A DNA stretch of 64,000 bases from Avedoeria sp964651245 (GTDB lineage: Bacteria > Chloroflexota > Anaerolineae > Epilineales > Epilineaceae). The notes under the pieces are model-generated. The model searched no databases. It was not told the DNA's origin and saw only the letters and a program-made list of their open reading frames with translations. Shown piece after piece: positions 61,363 through 64,000 of the stretch; the stretch's first letter is position 1, and every line of letters begins with the position of its first letter. The position numbers and the translations under genes are program-made. Location of the stretch: assembly GCA_964651245.1 (NCBI GenBank), contig CAZYVI010000010.1, positions 1-64,000 on the forward strand, read 5' to 3'.

Positions 61363-64000
61363 GGCGCCACCGCGTCGACCTGGCCGGCCCGCGCCTGGGC
61401 CTGGGCCGCGAGCTCGGTCTCGCCCAGCGCCTGATAGATCGCGGCCGCGAACTGCCAGAGCTCGCGCTGCGTGGCGGCATCGGCGGCGTCGGCCTCGGGC
61501 AGCATCGCTTCGATCGTGTCGCGCGCCGTCGCGAGGTCGCCGTCGTCCCAGGCCGCCTGGAGGGCGGTCGCCTGGGCCGAGAGGCGCAGCTGGCGCGCCG
61601 TGGCGGCGTCGTTGCGGGCGTGCAGCGTGGCCACGGCGTCGTAGGCCGCCCGGCTGCCGTCGGCGTCGCCGCGCAGCAGCCGCGCCCGGCCGAGGGCGTT
61701 GTGGGCCGGGATGTAGTCGCCGTCGAGGGCGACGGCCTGCTCGAGGACGGCGATCGCGTCGTCGACCTCGTCGGCGTCGAGGTGGACCATGCCGCGCAGC
61801 GTCAGGGCGTCCACATGCGCGCTGGTGCGGATGGCCTCGGCCGCGCGGTCGAGCACCGCGGCCGCCTCGTCGAGCCGGCCGAGCCGGGCCAGCGGCAGCG
61901 CGGCGGCGTAGGCGGCGGCGGCGTCGCTCGGCGCGGCGTCGGACAGCGGGCGCGCCAGCTCGGCGGCCTCGGCCCAGCGCCCCAGGCGGATGTAGACCTT
62001 GGCCAGCGTCGACTGCTCGGCCGGCGACAGCGCCGGTCGGGCGGCGAGCACCGCGGCCAAGCCGGTCCAGTCGTCGCGGGCGATCAGGGCCGCCTGGAGG
62101 ACGGGCAGGACCGCGCTGGACGCGGGGTGGGCGCCGTGGATCGCGCCGAGCGTGGCCACCGCCGCGGCCGACACCTTGCCGCCGCGCGCCAGGCCCGCCT
62201 GGGCGTCGGCCAGCGACTGCCGCTCGTCGGCGGTGAGCGTGGCCGCCGCCGCGACGGACGGTGCGGCCGCCGGGGCCGTCGCGGGCACGCCGGCCCCGGC
62301 CGCGGCGGTGCCGTTCGCCCCGGCGCAGCCCGCCGTCGCCAGCCCCGCGGCCAGCGCGGCGGCGACGGCGGCCGGCCCCAGCCAGCGCCGCAGCCAGCCC
62401 AGCACCTCGCCGTACCAGTGCCGGCTGTTGTGGGGCTTGAGGATCCAGTGGTTCTCGTCCGGGTAGACCACCAGCCGCGCCGGCAGGCCGCGGGCGCGGT
62501 AGACGTTGTAGATCGCCAGGCCCTGGTTGTAGGGCACGCGGTAGTCGCGCTGGCCGTGGACCACCAGCATCGGCGTCGTGAAGCCGCGGGCCTGGCGCAG
62601 CGGGTTGAAGCGGTCGAGGCCGTCGAGGTCGTCCCAGAGCTCGCCGCCCATCGAGCGCTGCCGGCCCTGGGTGATGTCGGTGGCGAACTGGGTCTGGAAG
62701 TCGGAGACGCCGGCGTGGTTCACGGCGCAGGCGTAGCGGTCCGTCTGGCCGCACAGCCAGCTGACCAGGTAGCCGCCGTACGAGCCGCCGGTGATGGCCA
62801 GGCGGGCCGGATCGGCGACGCCGCGCGCCACCAGGAGGTCGGTGGCGGCCTCGACGTCGCGGCTGGGGCGGTCGCCCCAGCCGCCCAGGATCGACTTCGT
62901 GAACGCCTCGCCGAAGCCGGTCGAGCCGTGGAAGTTCACCAGCGCCACAACGTAGCCCGGGGCGGCGAAGGCGTGGGCGCACCACCGCCAGTGCCAGCCG
63001 TCGCCGAACGTGCCGTGCGGGCCGCCGTGGATCATGTGGACCAGCGGCCACGGCCGCGCCGGGCGCTCGCCCGGCCCCGGCGGCGTGGCGCCGGGCGGGT
63101 AGACGACGAACATCTGGACGGGGTCGCCATCGGCGCCGGCGAACGTGACGTCCTCGACGGCGCCGAGCGCGACGCCGGCCAGCGCCGCGTCGGTGAAGCC
63201 GCCGATGCGCGTCACGGGCGCCGCGTCGAGCGGATCGGCGGCGTCGAACCAGACCGCGCTCGGCGGCGCCGCCAGCGCGGCGTGGGCGGCGAAGACCCGC
63301 CCGCCGGCCGGCGCGGGCGACGACAGCGTGCCGTCGCAGGCGCGGCGGCGCGGGACGGCGCCGCCGGCCGCGACCGCCGCGGCTACGTCGAGCGACCAGA
63401 CGGCGTTGCGCGGGCCGACCTCGCCGGTGAGCCAGAGCGTGGCGGGGGCGGCGGGATCGAACGTCCAGTCGCCTGCCGAGACGTCCCAGCCCTCGGTCAG
63501 CACGGTGTGGGCACCGCTGGCGAGGTCGAGCGCCGCCAGCCGCATCCGGTCGGCGTAGAAGTCGAATTCGCGCTGCAGGCCGTAGACCAACCAGCGCCCG
63601 TCGGGCGCGTAGACCGGCCGGTGCGCCTCGAGCTGGCTGTCGGGGTCGGGCCGGCCGTCGGCGCCGGCGAGGTCGGGCGCGACGAGCACCGGCGGCGCGA
63701 GCCCGGCCGGGTCGGCGGCCGCCGCGGCGAGGTCGTCGGGGACGTCGACGGTGAACGCCCCCCACAGGACGCGCTCGTACGGCGGCTCGGAGCGACAGGC
63801 GTCGAACGCGATCTGCCGGCCGTCGGGGCGGATGGCGACGCCGTTGCCCGGCGGCATCAGGTAGAGCCAGCGGCGCATCGCCGGCGTCACGTCGACCACG
63901 GCGCCGCTGTCGACGTCGACGACGAAGACGTGGTGGAACACGCCGTCCGTCAGCCAGCGGTCCCAGTAGCGGTAGACGCGGTCCTCGGTCACGTAGGCCT
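61359..64000 (-). CDS. S9 prolyl-oligopeptidase-type peptidase fused to a TPR lipoprotein (5' end outside window)
   Basis: The reading frame enters from beyond 64000 (about 880 residues visible). The first about 530 visible residues are an S9 alpha/beta-hydrolase with its propeller (VYRYWDRWLTDG, HRPVYAPDGRWLVYG). The catalytic Ser lies in GGSYGGYLVSW, Asp in VVHGQRDYRVPY and His in PDENHWILKPHNS. The normal family end (HWYGEVLGWLRRWL) then continues without a stop into GPAAVAAALAAGLATAGC, a perfect lipoprotein signal, and about 300 residues of TPR-like helices (YIPAHNALGRARLLRGDADG). It is either a genuine fusion or two products, with an internal GTG at 62403-62405. The stop overlaps the next gene (GTGA). 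Confidence 0.82.
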   Translation of the reverse strand, partial: AYVTEDRVYRYWDRWLTDGVFHHVFVVDVDSGAVVDVTPAMRRWLYLMPPGNGVAIRPDGRQIAFDACRSEPPYERVLWGAFTVDVPDDLAAAAADPAGLAPPVLVAPDLAGADGRPDPDSQLEAHRPVYAPDGRWLVYGLQREFDFYADRMRLAALDLASGAHTVLTEGWDVSAGDWTFDPAAPATLWLTGEVGPRNAVWSLDVAAAVAAGGAVPRRRACDGTLSSPAPAGGRVFAAHAALAAPPSAVWFDAADPLDAAPVTRIGGFTDAALAGVALGAVEDVTFAGADGDPVQMFVVYPPGATPPGPGERPARPWPLVHMIHGGPHGTFGDGWHWRWCAHAFAAPGYVVALVNFHGSTGFGEAFTKSILGGWGDRPSRDVEAATDLLVARGVADPARLAITGGSYGGYLVSWLCGQTDRYACAVNHAGVSDFQTQFATDITQGRQRSMGGELWDDLDGLDRFNPLRQARGFTTPMLVVHGQRDYRVPYNQGLAIYNVYRARGLPARLVVYPDENHWILKPHNSRHWYGEVLGWLRRWLGPAAVAAALAAGLATAGCAGANGTAAAGAGVPATAPAAAPSVAAAATLTADERQSLADAQAGLARGGKVSAAAVATLGAIHGAHPASSAVLPVLQAALIARDDWTGLAAVLAARPALSPAEQSTLAKVYIRLGRWAEAAELARPLSDAAPSDAAAAYAAALPLARLGRLDEAAAVLDRAAEAIRTSAHVDALTLRGMVHLDADEVDDAIAVLEQAVALDGDYIPAHNALGRARLLRGDADGSRAAYDAVATLHARNDAATARQLRLSAQATALQAAWDDGDLATARDTIEAMLPEADAADAATQRELWQFAAAIYQALGETELAAQAQARAGQVDAVAP

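Noticed and set aside
53022..61480. Frames of 1800-2160 codons that seem to encode single giant proteins
   Set aside because: They run through gene starts because stops are rare. Motifs, lipoprotein signals and 4-nt overlaps show where each gene really begins.
1..64000. tRNA, rRNA, CRISPR array, prophage, integrase or transposase
   Set aside because: None was recognised on either strand. Repeats found are either the nrdB/helicase scar or short codon repeats in linkers.

Overview
This is a very GC-rich (about 75% by eye), densely coded bacterial chromosome segment. No rRNA, tRNA, CRISPR array, integrase or transposase was seen. A high-GC member of the Chloroflexota is the best guess. The hints are exported proteins with Pro/Thr-rich 'TPTPT' linkers followed by a C-terminal L-P-(L/V) motif, a class Ic ribonucleotide reductase and a fused alpha/beta 2-oxoacid dehydrogenase E1. 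None of these is decisive, so the assignment is an inference.

Layout. 0.1-6.2 kb: minus-strand genes for a HEAT-repeat protein, an AcuI-type reductase, Aat (with no ordinary start codon), an Ig-like lipoprotein, a helix-hairpin-helix membrane protein and an MtaD-like deaminase. 6.3-13.2 kb: DoxX, a cation-diffusion transporter with three C-terminal domains, a BtrH-like protein, a VOC protein, an exported protein and a DEAD-box helicase. 13.25-16.05 kb: a lower-GC island holding a parallel beta-helix protein and a VapBC toxin-antitoxin pair, bounded by a truncated CoA-binding gene. 16-20.3 kb: an aldo/keto reductase, a remnant and an intact copy of an exported-protein gene, an SDR, and a rearrangement scar joining copies of the 3' ends of nrdB and the helicase gene. 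20.5-25.5 kb: a zinc-ribbon membrane protein and the nrdA-nrdB operon, with a probable NrdR-controlled promoter. 25.6-32.5 kb: a metal-binding lipoprotein behind a Fur-type palindrome, a zinc deacylase, an MgtC/DUF4010 protein with a structured leader, and an M23-propeller lipoprotein coupled to a membrane protein. 32.6-36.7 kb: a run of response regulator, di-heme peroxidase and multicopper oxidase. 36.7-45.1 kb: DoxX, the fused E1, an NAD-binding protein, a LiaF-like membrane pair, and a methyltransferase translationally joined to a beta-helix/PKD protein. 45.1-53 kb: a leaderless nucleotidyltransferase-type gene of lower GC, a sodium:solute symporter, ThiL, a PDZ protein, a histidine kinase, a PspC protein and a DUF493 protein.

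The most unusual unit lies at 53.0-64.0 kb. It is a four-gene operon in which each gene overlaps the next by 4 nt. The products are an S9 peptidase fused in frame to a TPR lipoprotein, a CRTAC1/ASPIC-type FG-GAP lipoprotein, and two paralogous multidomain glycosyltransferases of 1189 and 982 residues. One glycosyltransferase carries a WsaF-like GT4 domain. The arrangement suggests synthesis and surface handling of a cell-envelope glycan; no such system is claimed as demonstrated.

Repeated promoter shapes (TTGnnn, 17 nt, TAnnnT) precede many genes. Two of them, at vapB and the nucleotidyltransferase gene, sit so close to the ATG that the mRNAs should be leaderless.
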